Source: CAZDWZ01 sp964509425 (GTDB lineage: Bacteria > Bdellovibrionota_C > UBA2361 > SZUA-149 > CAZDWZ01). From it: 64,000 nt of DNA. Of this stretch, positions 17,353 to 25,815 are shown piece by piece; position 1 is the stretch's first letter, and each line of letters begins with the position of its first letter. The position numbers were made by a program, and so were the translations under genes. The stretch is taken from contig CAZDWZ010000008.1 in NCBI GenBank assembly GCA_964509425.1, forward strand, positions 62,001 to 126,000. The letters are read 5' to 3'. The notes below the pieces were generated by a model, which saw nothing but the letters and a program-made list of their open reading frames with translations, had not been told where the DNA came from and ran no database searches.

Positions 17353-17477
17353 CTCCCCCGGCTTAATCGCCGGGAGTGCGGTCGGCACCGGCGTTTTCGC
17401 CGGCCGCACTCTGTCTTCTGTCTGAGTCAACCCAACCGTTGGGGGGCTGGCCCGGTCGTTGCACCGGTCCGGCCCCC
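17353..17477 (+). promoter_or_regulatory. triple-hairpin leader before GC-rich small gene
   Basis: Three consecutive stable hairpins precede the small frame at 17509. The first is CCCGGC-TTAATC-GCCGGG. The second is AGTGCGG...CCGGCG-TTTT-CGCCGG-CCGCACT (17375-17410). The third, around 17441-17477, has GGGGGC pairing with GCCCCC over a CCCGGT/ACCGG inner stem. They could shield the transcript 5' end or insulate the gene from upstream transcription. Confidence 0.45.
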
Positions 17478-17508
17478 TGTCTCATCCGTTCACGGAGAAA
17501 CTGCAGTC

Positions 17509-17664
17509 ATGCGCAACCTCGTCAACTTCAGCCCCGGCGTCGCCGGCGGCTGCTTCACGAAGGCGAACCTCGTCAACCACAACCCGGCGCACAACGACGG
17601 CGGCGGCGGGCACGCCGGCCACGGCCTCGGCCACGACCCGGGCCACATGACGGCCGGCGGCTGA
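17509..17664 (+). CDS. tiny GC-rich His/Gly-rich protein (putative cassette gene)
   Basis: A 51-codon frame from an ATG preceded by CGGAGAAACTGCAGTC. Third positions are almost all G or C, unlike neighbouring genes and unlike the AT/pyrimidine-rich DNA just upstream. The product starts MRNLVNFSPGVAGGC and ends in a glycine-histidine tract (GGGGHAGHGLGHDPGH), which could bind metal. No family is recognised. The coding-like codon bias and own leader make it more than chance, but translation is unproven. Confidence 0.45.
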   Translation: MRNLVNFSPGVAGGCFTKANLVNHNPAHNDGGGGHAGHGLGHDPGHMTAGG

Positions 17665-17939
17665 TCAAGGGCGCGACCGAGCCGAGCGTACGCATGAGCT
17701 GACAAGCTCTGCTACTAACCCACCACCGGACGGCCTCATCACGGCATAGCTTGTACCGAGCTACACCTCGAGACCGTCTCGAAGTGTGCTCCTACAGCAT
17801 ATTGCCGGTTGGGCTAGCAGCGGTGCGTACGCAAGGCGGCGGGCCTGGGAATCTTTCGAAGTAAGCGACCGGCCGACGCGCAGCACCTTTGTGCGCGTCG
17901 GCATCGCCAGACTTCGGTTCCTAGGTCCGTCACTTTTGT

Positions 17940-18098
17940 GGTGGCGTATTTTGCCGGATCTCTTCGTTGAAAGATTCCGCCTTCGCCAAGGCTTCGGCGG
18001 ACAAGCTCCTTTTGCTGAAGCTACTTCGGGGAATTTCGCAGGAGTAAACTCCGCTCCTCGCCGCTCTTTCGCCTCGACCTCCGCCAAAATACCCCACC
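17940..18098. repeat. long palindromic element, diverged relative of 6389-6507
   Basis: Left arm GGTGGCGTATTTTGCCGGA (17940-17958) pairs with right arm TCCGCCAAAATACCCCACC (18080-18098) at 17 of 19 positions. On the minus strand it reads TTTTGGCGGAGGTCGAGG then GCGGAGTTTACT, matching TTTTGGCGGAAGACGAGG and GCGGAGTTTACT in the 6.4-kb element. Both also share ACGAAG in the opposite arm. The middle contains a CCGCCTTCGCC/GGCTTCGGCGG hairpin absent from the other copy. Confidence 0.7.
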
Positions 18099-18290
18099 AA
18101 CTTCGACTCTTATTTTCTATTTTCCAATCGCGAGAGCGATCTCGCCCTGGATGGTCTTGCCGCTGCCGCTGTCGCGGCTCTTTTCTTTTGATTTAAGCAC
18201 GCCTCTCAGAAATTTTCGTATAACCCTCGACGTGGTCCTTGTTGGCCGCGATGGCGTTTATTTTTTCGATAGTTTTTGGAATGCGGTTTT

Positions 18291-18668
18291 ATGAAGCGGA
18301 AATTTCTCGTAGCGCTTTCTTTTTGCCTCACCTTTATCGGCTCCACGGCAATTTCTTCTCGTTCTGCGGTTGCAGACGATAGGCCCGCTTGCGTGCTTGA
18401 GGTGATCTACGACGCGAACACTCCGCCCTGGCTGTTCTGGCTCTTTAAAGCGGGGACGACTCCTTGCGCGGGCGGTGTTTCGGCTTGTCTTACCAAGGAA
18501 GGAAACTCTCCTCCTGCCTCGCGTATTGAAGAGGGCGACATCTTCACGGGGGTTTGCTGGGATAAGCTCCCGAAGGGGAATGTTCAGGCTGTGAACTCGC
18601 GGATAATCGACGAGTTCTTCATAAACGTCATCTTCCCGCTCCTCGGTGGGCCGACGTTTCTCCCATAA
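18291..18668 (+). CDS. small secreted cysteine-containing protein, unknown
   Basis: A 125-residue protein beginning at ATG 18291 (MKRKFLVALSFCLTFIGSTAIS), a typical signal peptide; an upstream TTG is less likely. The mature part has four cysteines (ACVLEV, TPCAGG, SACLTK, GVCWD) that could form two disulfides in the periplasm, and a hydrophobic C-terminus. No family is recognised. It converges on the porin gene with a shared terminator region. Confidence 0.65.
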   Translation: MKRKFLVALSFCLTFIGSTAISSRSAVADDRPACVLEVIYDANTPPWLFWLFKAGTTPCAGGVSACLTKEGNSPPASRIEEGDIFTGVCWDKLPKGNVQAVNSRIIDEFFINVIFPLLGGPTFLP

Positions 18669-18703
18669 AAAAAGCCCCGCAACTTCCGAAGAAGCTACGG
18701 GGC
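18667..18703 (-). terminator. intrinsic terminator of the porin gene
   Basis: GCCCCG (18674-18679) pairs with CGGGGC (18698-18703) and the inner CTTC pairs with GAAG. On the minus strand the stem is followed by seven T residues, so it terminates the porin transcript. The plus side has no T-run. Confidence 0.85.
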
Positions 18704-18722
18704 CGGAGGGAGAGGGAGAATT

Positions 18723-19652
18723 TTAGATTCCGAAATCGTGTGCGAACTCAACACCGATTACAAACTTATCCCGAACCCGGTCGAACTCGCCTTTCGATTC
18801 GTCGGCATTATCAACCGCGAAGATGTAGGTGAGGTTCGGTCGAACTTGGAAGATTCCGAGCTTCGCCGTTGTCGAGATACCGATGTTGATGTGTTCGAGA
18901 CCGTTCCCGTTGTAGATCAACTTGTCGTCGTTTGCATTTGAGGCAAATCCGAAGAGCACGAACGGAGTCAGGTTGAAGTCCTCGCCGAGCGCCGGAGTTT
19001 CGAAACGATGACGGAACGAGAGACCGTAGTATTGATAATCGAGCGCGCGGTAGTCGTGATACACCGTAAACTGCGGCTCTCCCGGAAGGTCGAGCGAGAT
19101 ACCGCCGTAGAACTCGGCGCTGTCCGGGGCCGTTTCCGCAGCGAACGCCAGGTCTCCATTTACAAAGGTCTTGATGTTCTGTCCTGAACCCGGATCGGTG
19201 TACCAGATATGGCCGGCCGAAAGAGTTACGATGTCGTATGTCCAGTCATAGGAGATGGTTGGATCGAGCTCGAAAAAGCTCGGCCGTTGCTGCGTCTCGA
19301 TGAAATTCCCGCTCTCGTCGAAGAATGAAATAGGCCGGGAATTGCTTTCTCCTGAGATGTGCATCCAGAGCGAGGCGCCGATGGTTCCGAACTCCCCCAT
19401 ATTATAGAACGAACCGAAAGACGGCTGAATTGAGGCGCCGGAATAGATTTCAATCCCCCGATAGAGATACGCGGAGAGGAAGTTCGAACGTGCCGAGAAG
19501 CTCCAAGCAGACTCTGCCGCTCCTTCGACCGAAGCCGGGTTGATGAATTTCGATCGTCCTTCATCCTCTTGCGCGCTGACCAAGCTTGCGCACGAGAGGG
19601 ATACACCGAGGGCTAACGCCAAATGAGAGAACGTTCGCCAAGATTTTGTCAT
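18723..19652 (-). CDS. TorF-like outer-membrane porin family protein
   Basis: A 309-residue secreted protein: signal peptide (LALALGVSLSCASLVSAQ) and then a region rich in alternating aromatic/polar strands. The segment SARSNFLSAYLYRGIEIYSGASIQPSFG resembles the N-terminal signature of TorF-family putative porins (S-x-Y-x-x-RG-I...QP). The final strand ends in FVIGVEFAHDFGI, close to the outer-membrane barrel C-terminal rule. Probably an outer-membrane beta barrel; substrate unknown. It is transcribed divergently from acs across a palindrome-rich spacer. Confidence 0.7.
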   Translation of the reverse strand: MTKSWRTFSHLALALGVSLSCASLVSAQEDEGRSKFINPASVEGAAESAWSFSARSNFLSAYLYRGIEIYSGASIQPSFGSFYNMGEFGTIGASLWMHISGESNSRPISFFDESGNFIETQQRPSFFELDPTISYDWTYDIVTLSAGHIWYTDPGSGQNIKTFVNGDLAFAAETAPDSAEFYGGISLDLPGEPQFTVYHDYRALDYQYYGLSFRHRFETPALGEDFNLTPFVLFGFASNANDDKLIYNGNGLEHINIGISTTAKLGIFQVRPNLTYIFAVDNADESKGEFDRVRDKFVIGVEFAHDFGI

Positions 19653-19766
19653 GAGGCCTCCTCTGTGAAACGACAGATGTGAAAAGTTTGGGGCAGCATG
19701 GACGCAATTGACTCATCGAACAAGAGGTTATTTGCTGTTGCTCAAAGAGGCGGCGCTGACGCTCTC

Positions 19767-19903
19767 GTGCTCTGACCGTTTGGTTAGCGGATTTGCACTA
19801 TTGTCTCTGTGGCGTCAGAGCACTGGGTTTTTCTGGCTCGGCTGCGCCGAGCAGTGCTGCATTTAATTCACGACTTACGTCGCGAATTAAATGGGCACAG
19901 CAC
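19767..19903. promoter_or_regulatory. cluster of three palindromes between divergent porin and acs
   Basis: GTGCTCTGAC (19767-19776) has a perfect complement GTCAGAGCAC at 19814-19823. Next is the perfect hairpin GCTCGGC-TGC-GCCGAGC (19836-19852). Then comes a nested palindrome: GTGCTG...CAGCAC outside, CATTTAATTC (19860-19869) and GAATTAAATG (19884-19893) inside. The last lies about 90 bp before acs. They may be operators, terminators against read-through, or a palindromic insertion. Confidence 0.6.
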
Positions 19904-19992
19904 GAGGCCCTGAAACTCCTGTTTGATATTTGCTGATTTCTTTCCTATCCTTTCACGGTTGAAAACAGTGGTACAAGGAGGCGGCCGAAACC

Positions 19993-21999
19993 ATGTCTGA
20001 CGCAAACGAAATCTCCTCTCTCCTGAAAGAAGAAAGAATCTTCACTCCCCCAAAAGACTTCTCGGCCAAGGCAAGACTGGGAACCCTGGAAGAATACAAA
20101 AGGCTCTACGACCTCTCGGTTTCTGATCCCTCGAGATTTTGGGGTGAGCAGGCAAAGGAAAATCTTGATTGGTTCTCGGAATGGAAGGATGTGGTGACTT
20201 CCGATTTTTCGGGAATCGGCGAGAGCGAAGCGCCGTTTGTCCGATATTTCTCCGGCGGAAAGCTGAATGTCTCCTACAATTGCCTTGACCGGCACGTTAA
20301 CTCAGGCAGGAGAAATAAGGCGGCCATCCTCTGGCAGGGTGAGTCGGAAAACGACAAGCGAACATTGACCTATCAAGAGCTTCACGACGAAGTGAACCGG
20401 TTCGCGAACGTTCTCAAAAAACACGGAGTAACGAAAGGAAAGACGGTCACCGTGTTCCTGCCGATGGTGCCTGAGCTGCCGATTGCCCTTCTCGCTTGCA
20501 CGCGTTTAGGAGCTGTCCACTCAGTCGTTTTTTCCGCGTTTAGCGCCGAAGCGCTAAAGACTCGAATCAACGACTGCAGCGCGGAAGTGTTGATTACCGC
20601 CGACGTCGGGTTTCACGCCGGGAAAGTCGTTGAGCTCAAATCAAAATCCGACGAAGCTCTCTCGGCAACGCCAACGATAAAAAAAGTAATCGTGCTGAAT
20701 CGCGGAAACACAGCGGTCACGATGAAGGAAGGAAGAGATCTTTGGTGGCACGAAGAAGTCGCGAAGGAAGATATCAAGCGCGACTGCCCCGCCGAGCCCA
20801 TGGATTCTGAAGACCCGCTGTTTATTTTGTATACGAGCGGCAGCACTGGAAAACCGAAGGGGGTCTTGCATACAACCGCAGGATACCTGCTCTACGCACA
20901 TCTTACGGTCAAATACCTTTTTGATATTCGTGAAGAGGATATCTACTGGTGCACCGCCGACGTCGGCTGGATCACGGGTCACTCGTATCTCGTCTACGGG
21001 CCGCTCTCGAACGGAGCGACAGTGCTCATGTTCGAAGGCGTGCCGACGTATCCACAGCCGGATCGCTTCTGGTCGATCATCGAGAAATACAGAGTCAACA
21101 TTTTCTATACGGCACCTACCGCTATTCGCGCTCTTATGCGCCTCGGCGAAGAATGGCCCGAGAAACACGATCTCAGCAGCCTCCGGCTTTTAGGAACTGT
21201 CGGTGAGCCGATCAATCCGGAAGCGTGGATGTGGTATCACCGGGTCATCGGCAAGGAACGTTGTCCCATCATCGATACGTGGTGGCAGACTGAAACAGGT
21301 GGAGTGATGATTACAACTTTCCCGGGCGCCATCGCGGCGAAACCGGGTTCCGCCGGTCTTCCGTTTTTCGGGGTGCGCCCGGAAATTCTCAAGGAAGACG
21401 GGACGCCTGCCGGAGTGAATGAGGGTGGAAGCTTGTGTATTACGACACCCTGGCCGGGAATGTTGAGAGGAGTCTACGGCGATCCGAAGAGCGAACTCAT
21501 CAAGCGAGTTTATTTCTCCAAGTTTGCGAAGAAATACTTCACCGGTGACGGGTGCCGGCGCGATGAGGATGGCTATTATTGGCTTCTTGGAAGAATCGAC
21601 GACGTATTAAACGTCTCGGCTCACCGATTCGCGACCGCGGAGATCGAGAGCGTCCTCGTCTCCCATCCCTCCGTAGCGGAGGCCGCTGTTGTGGGCGTGC
21701 CGCACGATACAAAGGGGCAGGGAATTTATTGTTTCGTGACACTGAAGGCGAAGGAGAATCCCTCTGAAGATCTTCGGAAGGCTCTCATTGGGCACGTGCG
21801 GAAGGAGATCAGCCCGATCGCTACTCCGGAGGTCATTCATTTTGCACCCGGTCTGCCAAAGACTCGGTCGGGGAAGATCATGCGGCGCATTCTTCGAAAG
21901 ATTGCGGAAGGTGCCATCGATGAAGTTGGAGACACCACGACGCTCGCTGATCCGAGCGTCGTCGAATCGCTCATTGCATCGCGTCCAGCGGCGCTTTGA
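19993..21999 (+). CDS. acs: acetyl-CoA synthetase
   Basis: AMP-forming acetate-CoA ligase of 668 residues, converting acetate, ATP and CoA to acetyl-CoA in the cytosol. Seen: N-terminal cap (RLYDLSVSDPSRFWGEQAKENLDWF), AMP-binding loop LYTSGSTGKPKGVLHTT, substrate pocket VGWITGHSYLVYGPL and WWQTETGG, the hinge GYYWLLGRIDDVLNVSAHR, and the C-terminal PKTRSGKIMRR whose lysine is the conserved regulatory acetylation site. The start is set by a strong AAGGAGG 13 nt upstream. Length is typical. The palindrome cluster upstream is the likely control region. RmuC follows after 29 nt. Confidence 0.96.
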   Translation: MSDANEISSLLKEERIFTPPKDFSAKARLGTLEEYKRLYDLSVSDPSRFWGEQAKENLDWFSEWKDVVTSDFSGIGESEAPFVRYFSGGKLNVSYNCLDRHVNSGRRNKAAILWQGESENDKRTLTYQELHDEVNRFANVLKKHGVTKGKTVTVFLPMVPELPIALLACTRLGAVHSVVFSAFSAEALKTRINDCSAEVLITADVGFHAGKVVELKSKSDEALSATPTIKKVIVLNRGNTAVTMKEGRDLWWHEEVAKEDIKRDCPAEPMDSEDPLFILYTSGSTGKPKGVLHTTAGYLLYAHLTVKYLFDIREEDIYWCTADVGWITGHSYLVYGPLSNGATVLMFEGVPTYPQPDRFWSIIEKYRVNIFYTAPTAIRALMRLGEEWPEKHDLSSLRLLGTVGEPINPEAWMWYHRVIGKERCPIIDTWWQTETGGVMITTFPGAIAAKPGSAGLPFFGVRPEILKEDGTPAGVNEGGSLCITTPWPGMLRGVYGDPKSELIKRVYFSKFAKKYFTGDGCRRDEDGYYWLLGRIDDVLNVSAHRFATAEIESVLVSHPSVAEAAVVGVPHDTKGQGIYCFVTLKAKENPSEDLRKALIGHVRKEISPIATPEVIHFAPGLPKTRSGKIMRRILRKIAEGAIDEVGDTTTLADPSVVESLIASRPAAL

Positions 22000-22028
22000 G
22001 ATTGTAAGCAAAGTTGTGAGGCTTTTTC

Positions 22029-23537
22029 ATGCCGTTTAGTGAAACGTTGTATCAGTTGCTCGGGGACCCTCATTTCGCGATTCCGGCCCTTGTCGCTTCG
22101 AGCGTCTCGGCGGGACTGTTATTGTCCCGGCTCTTACTTCGCTCGCGGTATGAATATCGAGAGAACGATCTTCGAAACGAGTTTCAAGCAGAGCTCGCGC
22201 GACTCGATGAACGGCTCTTCGGGAAGGATGAACGAATCACAGAGCTGTCCGCGGTGCTCGCCGGCCGAGAGGAGCTCGGACGCGAAGCCGAGCTCGAGCT
22301 TCGTGAGCGGCAAGCGCAGGTTGCCGAGCTCTCGGCGAGGCTCGAATCCGAACGTGTTTCTTCGAAAGAAAAGCTCGCAACGCTCGAATCCGCCAAAGTC
22401 TCGCTGCTCGATTCGTTCAAGGCACTCAGCGCCGACGCGCTTCGCACTAATAACCAATCATTCCTCGAGCTCGCACTTCAGAACCTTTCAAAATTCCAAG
22501 AGGGGGCAAAAGGCGAGATGGAGAAAAAAGCTCAAGCCATCGATGAGCTGGTTCGTCCTCTGAAGGAGTCGCTTGAGAAGGTCGATGCAAAAATCGAGAA
22601 TCTCGAAAACGCCCGAACGTCGGCCTACGTCAGTCTTCATGAGCAGGTGAAATCGCTTGCCGAGACTCAGGTGATGCTCCGGTCTGAAACCGGGAACCTC
22701 GTAAAGGCGCTTCGGGCGCCTGCGGTTCGTGGACGATGGGGGGAAATACAACTTCGGCGAGTGGTCGAGCTCGCCGGAATGCTCGATCATTGTGATTTCT
22801 ACGAGCAGCAAAGCTACGACGGCGACGACGGCCGCCGCAGACCGGACATGGTGATCAAACTTCCGAACGGCAGGGAGATTGCGGTCGACGCCAAGGTGCC
22901 GCTCGAGGCCTATCTCCGTGCGCTCGAAGCGACCACGGAGAGCGATCGCTTTTTGCACCTTCAGGATCATTCGCGTCAGATTCGCGATCACCTGAACAAG
23001 CTGAGTCAGAAGGCGTATTGGCGTCAGCTCGAATCGCCCGAGTTCACCGTTCTTTTCCTTTCCGGCGAGACATTCTTCAGCGCTGCGCTTGAACAGGACC
23101 CATCGCTGATCGAATACGGAGTCGAGCGGAAAGTAATCGTTGCCACTCCGACGACGCTTATCGCGCTTCTTCGTGCCGTTTCATATGGGTGGCGCCAAGA
23201 AGCGCTCGCCGAAAATGCGAGAACGGTTCGGGAGCTCGGGGTCCAGCTCTACGACAGGCTTCGGACGATGACCGAGCACATCGTCAAGGTGGGAAAGGGT
23301 TTGAACTCGACGGTCGATAACTTCAACAACTTTACTCGTTCGCTCGATCGGATGGTGCTGACGTCCGCCCGCAGGTTCCGAGAGTTGGGTGTTACCGAAG
23401 GGAAAGAAATTCCTGAAGTCGAAACAATCGAGAGATCAAGCTTGATCGTCGAGACGGTGTCGCCGGCAAAGACAGCTGAGATAGCCGGAGTTCAGGCTAC
23501 AGGAGATTCTCCGGAGACGAGTCCTCAGATTGAATGA
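22029..23537 (+). CDS. rmuC: DNA recombination protein RmuC homologue
   Basis: A 502-residue RmuC-family protein, associated with limiting recombination at inverted repeats. An N-terminal transmembrane helix (about 14-36) is followed by a coiled coil (about 40-215, KEDRITELSAVL-type heptads). The conserved RmuC nuclease-like core follows: VRGRWGEIQLRRVVELAGM, DMVIKLPNGREIAVDAKVPLEAY and the terminal EYGVERKVIVATPTTLIALLRAVSYGWRQE. Its 3' end overlaps the convergent kinase gene by 41 nt. Given two long palindromic elements nearby, its presence is apt but not evidence of a link. Confidence 0.93.
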   Translation: MPFSETLYQLLGDPHFAIPALVASSVSAGLLLSRLLLRSRYEYRENDLRNEFQAELARLDERLFGKDERITELSAVLAGREELGREAELELRERQAQVAELSARLESERVSSKEKLATLESAKVSLLDSFKALSADALRTNNQSFLELALQNLSKFQEGAKGEMEKKAQAIDELVRPLKESLEKVDAKIENLENARTSAYVSLHEQVKSLAETQVMLRSETGNLVKALRAPAVRGRWGEIQLRRVVELAGMLDHCDFYEQQSYDGDDGRRRPDMVIKLPNGREIAVDAKVPLEAYLRALEATTESDRFLHLQDHSRQIRDHLNKLSQKAYWRQLESPEFTVLFLSGETFFSAALEQDPSLIEYGVERKVIVATPTTLIALLRAVSYGWRQEALAENARTVRELGVQLYDRLRTMTEHIVKVGKGLNSTVDNFNNFTRSLDRMVLTSARRFRELGVTEGKEIPEVETIERSSLIVETVSPAKTAEIAGVQATGDSPETSPQIE

Positions 23538-25335
23538 GCGCCAGCTCGTCCGGGAATTGCTGAACCCCGCTTAAAAGCGAGACGCCCTCGCTGAGATGCG
23601 TTTTTAGGGAAGTAATGAGTTCTCCCTCTCTCGCCGGATCGGTCCAGAACCGGAGCTGAGTGACGCCGTCGCTGCTATCAAGCAGGTTCGGAGCGATGAG
23701 CGTCGAGCGTTTTCCCGTTGAGACGAGTACGAACGTCATCCGATCGCGAAGTATTTTGAACATGTCATTCGGCCGGAGAACGCGATAACAGCCGTAAAAT
23801 CCGAAGTCTTCGTTCGGGTTTTCCGGAACCAAATTTTCTTTGGCCAGCCGCTCCATCACTTCGGACTGACAAGCGACGATAAACTGCGCTCGCTTGTCTT
23901 GAACATCCCGTTCGCTGAGAAGGAGGACGAGCCGCACGACGGCTCCTCGGTTTACGGCCATGCGAAGCGCGGTGAGAAGCCGACCGTTCGGGCTGAAGTT
24001 CCTCGCATACCAAAACGAGGCGCTCACGACGGCTGAAAATTTATCTCCCGGCTGAAGCAGAGAAACGGATGAGAGAAGTCCGTTGACGAGTGACTCTCGG
24101 TCACCGGAGAGCGTGAAGAGGCGCGTGTTGATCGCCCGGATGCGATCGCGCAATGCCGAGAGCTCTCGGTTTATGACGTTTCGAAGCACCGGGTTGGTTG
24201 ACTCGTCGATTCTGTCCAGCTCGTGCACGAGCTCGGACGCCTGCTCCCGAAGATTTCTCGTTGAGATGGCAGGTGGTGAACCGGAATGAAGCGCTTCAAA
24301 AATGTCGAGGAGCTGCAAGACGGCGCCGCTGTGAGCAGCCCGGTCCTGAGTGCTCGAGCGGAGACAGTAGGCAATGACGTCTGCCACTCCCGGGTTCTCC
24401 TCGTAGAGCTCTGGATTTTTTCGCTCGAGCGCCGCGATGATTTCAAACTTGAGATCGTCGTTCAGCTTTAAAATCCCGAGATCCTGGCGCTGCCAAGGAG
24501 AAGGAGGATCTTCACCGCAGGCGAGGTAGTAGAGGACTCCGCCCAACGAATAGATGTCCGCCAAAGACGACCAACTCTTTAAGTCACGCCGGGACACTTT
24601 TCCGGCTCGGCCTTGTGCCGCTTCACGTTCTGGCGCGAGATACGGATGCGGTCGCACGCTTTTATCCGACCGGTCCAACATCTCTTCCTGCAACCAAGCC
24701 TGCCCGAAATCGATGAGCTTGGGCGCTCCGCTCTTCTGAATGATTATGTTTTGCGGCCAAACGTCGCCGTGAACGACGCGTTCGAGATGTATGTGATCGA
24801 GAATCTCCGTGAGCAGGCGGACGAGAGTGAACCAAGTCGCGGCGTCGCGAATTCCGGAGAATCCGCCCTTATCGTCGGGATGGTGGAGCTCGCACCACTG
24901 AGGCAATACGAGACCGTCCACGTGCTCATAGACCGTGTAATAGCCGAGCAGAGTCCGACTTTGATTGTCGTGATGTACGCGAAATGAGAACGCGCCGAAG
25001 TCGAGCATCTTCGCGATGCCGGCTACCGCCGAAAGCTTCAGCGTCGCGTTAAATTCCGCTTCGATAGCTTCGCTGGTGTGAAACAGTCGCTCGCGGGTTT
25101 GTTCGAGCGTGTACGTTGAGAAGTCGAGCTTCGGTACTTTAATCGCGAGGCAATGGGCATCGGGGTCCAGATCGGTTTCCGGATAGGGCTTCGCCCGGTA
25201 GATGAGCCCGAGGCTGCCTTGGCCCAGCAAGCTCTTCACGAGGTATTTTCTCCCGAGTTGTCCTTCGGGGAGAATTGTTCCTTCCGCGGGCGGATAGGAA
25301 ACCAACCGTTTATCAAGCAGGAGATCTGTGCTCAT
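23497..25335 (-). CDS. Ser/Thr protein kinase fused to PLD-like C-terminal domain
   Basis: A 612-residue protein. Residues about 25-330 are a Hanks-type kinase: GQGSLGLIYRA glycine loop, AIK lysine K66, HGDVWPQN (catalytic D191, with HGD in place of HRD) and DFG (D209). An insert around 145-165 lengthens the small-to-large lobe region. After a helical linker (about 350-410), the C-terminal part reads SVVSASFWYARNFSPNGRLLTALRMAVNRGAVVRLVLLL, resembling phospholipase D-like modules; the catalytic HKD is not visible, so it may be a degenerate sensor. No membrane helix is seen. HGD kinases lack the RD arginine and often do not need activation-loop phosphorylation. Partner and target unknown. Confidence 0.82.
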   Translation of the reverse strand: MSTDLLLDKRLVSYPPAEGTILPEGQLGRKYLVKSLLGQGSLGLIYRAKPYPETDLDPDAHCLAIKVPKLDFSTYTLEQTRERLFHTSEAIEAEFNATLKLSAVAGIAKMLDFGAFSFRVHHDNQSRTLLGYYTVYEHVDGLVLPQWCELHHPDDKGGFSGIRDAATWFTLVRLLTEILDHIHLERVVHGDVWPQNIIIQKSGAPKLIDFGQAWLQEEMLDRSDKSVRPHPYLAPEREAAQGRAGKVSRRDLKSWSSLADIYSLGGVLYYLACGEDPPSPWQRQDLGILKLNDDLKFEIIAALERKNPELYEENPGVADVIAYCLRSSTQDRAAHSGAVLQLLDIFEALHSGSPPAISTRNLREQASELVHELDRIDESTNPVLRNVINRELSALRDRIRAINTRLFTLSGDRESLVNGLLSSVSLLQPGDKFSAVVSASFWYARNFSPNGRLLTALRMAVNRGAVVRLVLLLSERDVQDKRAQFIVACQSEVMERLAKENLVPENPNEDFGFYGCYRVLRPNDMFKILRDRMTFVLVSTGKRSTLIAPNLLDSSDGVTQLRFWTDPAREGELITSLKTHLSEGVSLLSGVQQFPDELALIQSEDSSPENLL

Positions 25336-25712
25336 AATCCAGAAACTCTGGTGAGAACATTTTTAACGCGCCGTTCCGAGTCTCGTCGCGCACTCCTTGG
25401 TATAACAGCAGCCGCTCCGCTAATCGAGGACTTCACGTGTCGAAAATTCGCTTTCGGATTGAGAATCTCGAATTCGCGGAGAATTCTGAACGAACGTAGG
25501 CCTTTTCCAGGATTCCGAAGCATTTCTCGAGTTTGATTTTCCACTTGACTACGTCTCAACTCTCTTACTGCCGTCGCGTGCCGTACGGGTGGCGTATCGC
25601 CGAATTGACCCGTTCGCTCTCGCTCTCGTCGGATTATTTTTTCGCGTGAAAAGGTGTCGTCCGAAATCAATCGAAAGACCCTTCCTTGTCAAGAAAGCCT
25701 GAGCAGAGGGTT

Positions 25713-25758
25713 GTTCAGGTTCGGGTCTCGGAAGCCCAATTTGTCCAGAACTGAACAA
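25713..25758. promoter_or_regulatory. dyad symmetry upstream of bioB
   Basis: TTGTTCAG (25713-25720) and CTGAACAA (25751-25758) are exact complements, extended inward by GTTC/GAAC with one bulge, over a 22-25 nt loop. It ends 2 nt before the ribosome-binding site of the small upstream frame. It could be an operator or a leader hairpin that masks that site. The spacing does not fit a canonical BirA operator. Confidence 0.5.
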
Positions 25759-25767
25759 GGAGTTGGA

Positions 25768-25815
25768 ATGCGTCCGTTATTTGCGCTAATTAGACCTTTC
25801 TCAATTACAGCGTGA
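25768..25815 (+). CDS. 15-residue putative leader peptide upstream of bioB
   Basis: An ATG with a strong AAGGAGTTGGA ribosome-binding site opens a 15-codon frame, MRPLFALIRPFSITA, whose stop lies within the bioB ribosome-binding region (TGAGGGGCAGTTATGG). Ribosomes finishing this peptide would be delivered onto bioB, so translational coupling or attenuation is plausible. Only the strength and position of the ribosome-binding site support it. Confidence 0.45.
   Translation: MRPLFALIRPFSITA

Larger units (their letters stand above)
15590..18274. other. gene-poor island with structured repeats
   Basis: About 2.7 kb with no conventional gene except one tiny GC-rich frame. The 15.6-16.7 kb part is strongly pyrimidine-rich on the plus strand, so any RNA from the minus strand would be purine-rich. 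Many short hairpins are visible: TTGGCC-TTCG-GGCCAA and GCCGCC-CTTGA-GGCGGC near 16.1 kb, and GCCGACGCGCA with its exact complement at 17872-17902. Base composition shifts abruptly to GC-rich near 17.35 kb. Frames of up to 156 codons occur here but have no coding character. Confidence 0.6.

Noticed and set aside
17194..17705. Several overlapping frames of 63-156 codons around the GC-rich micro-gene
   Set aside because: High GC removes stop codons in all frames; only the 17509-17664 frame has a ribosome-binding site and consistent G/C third positions.
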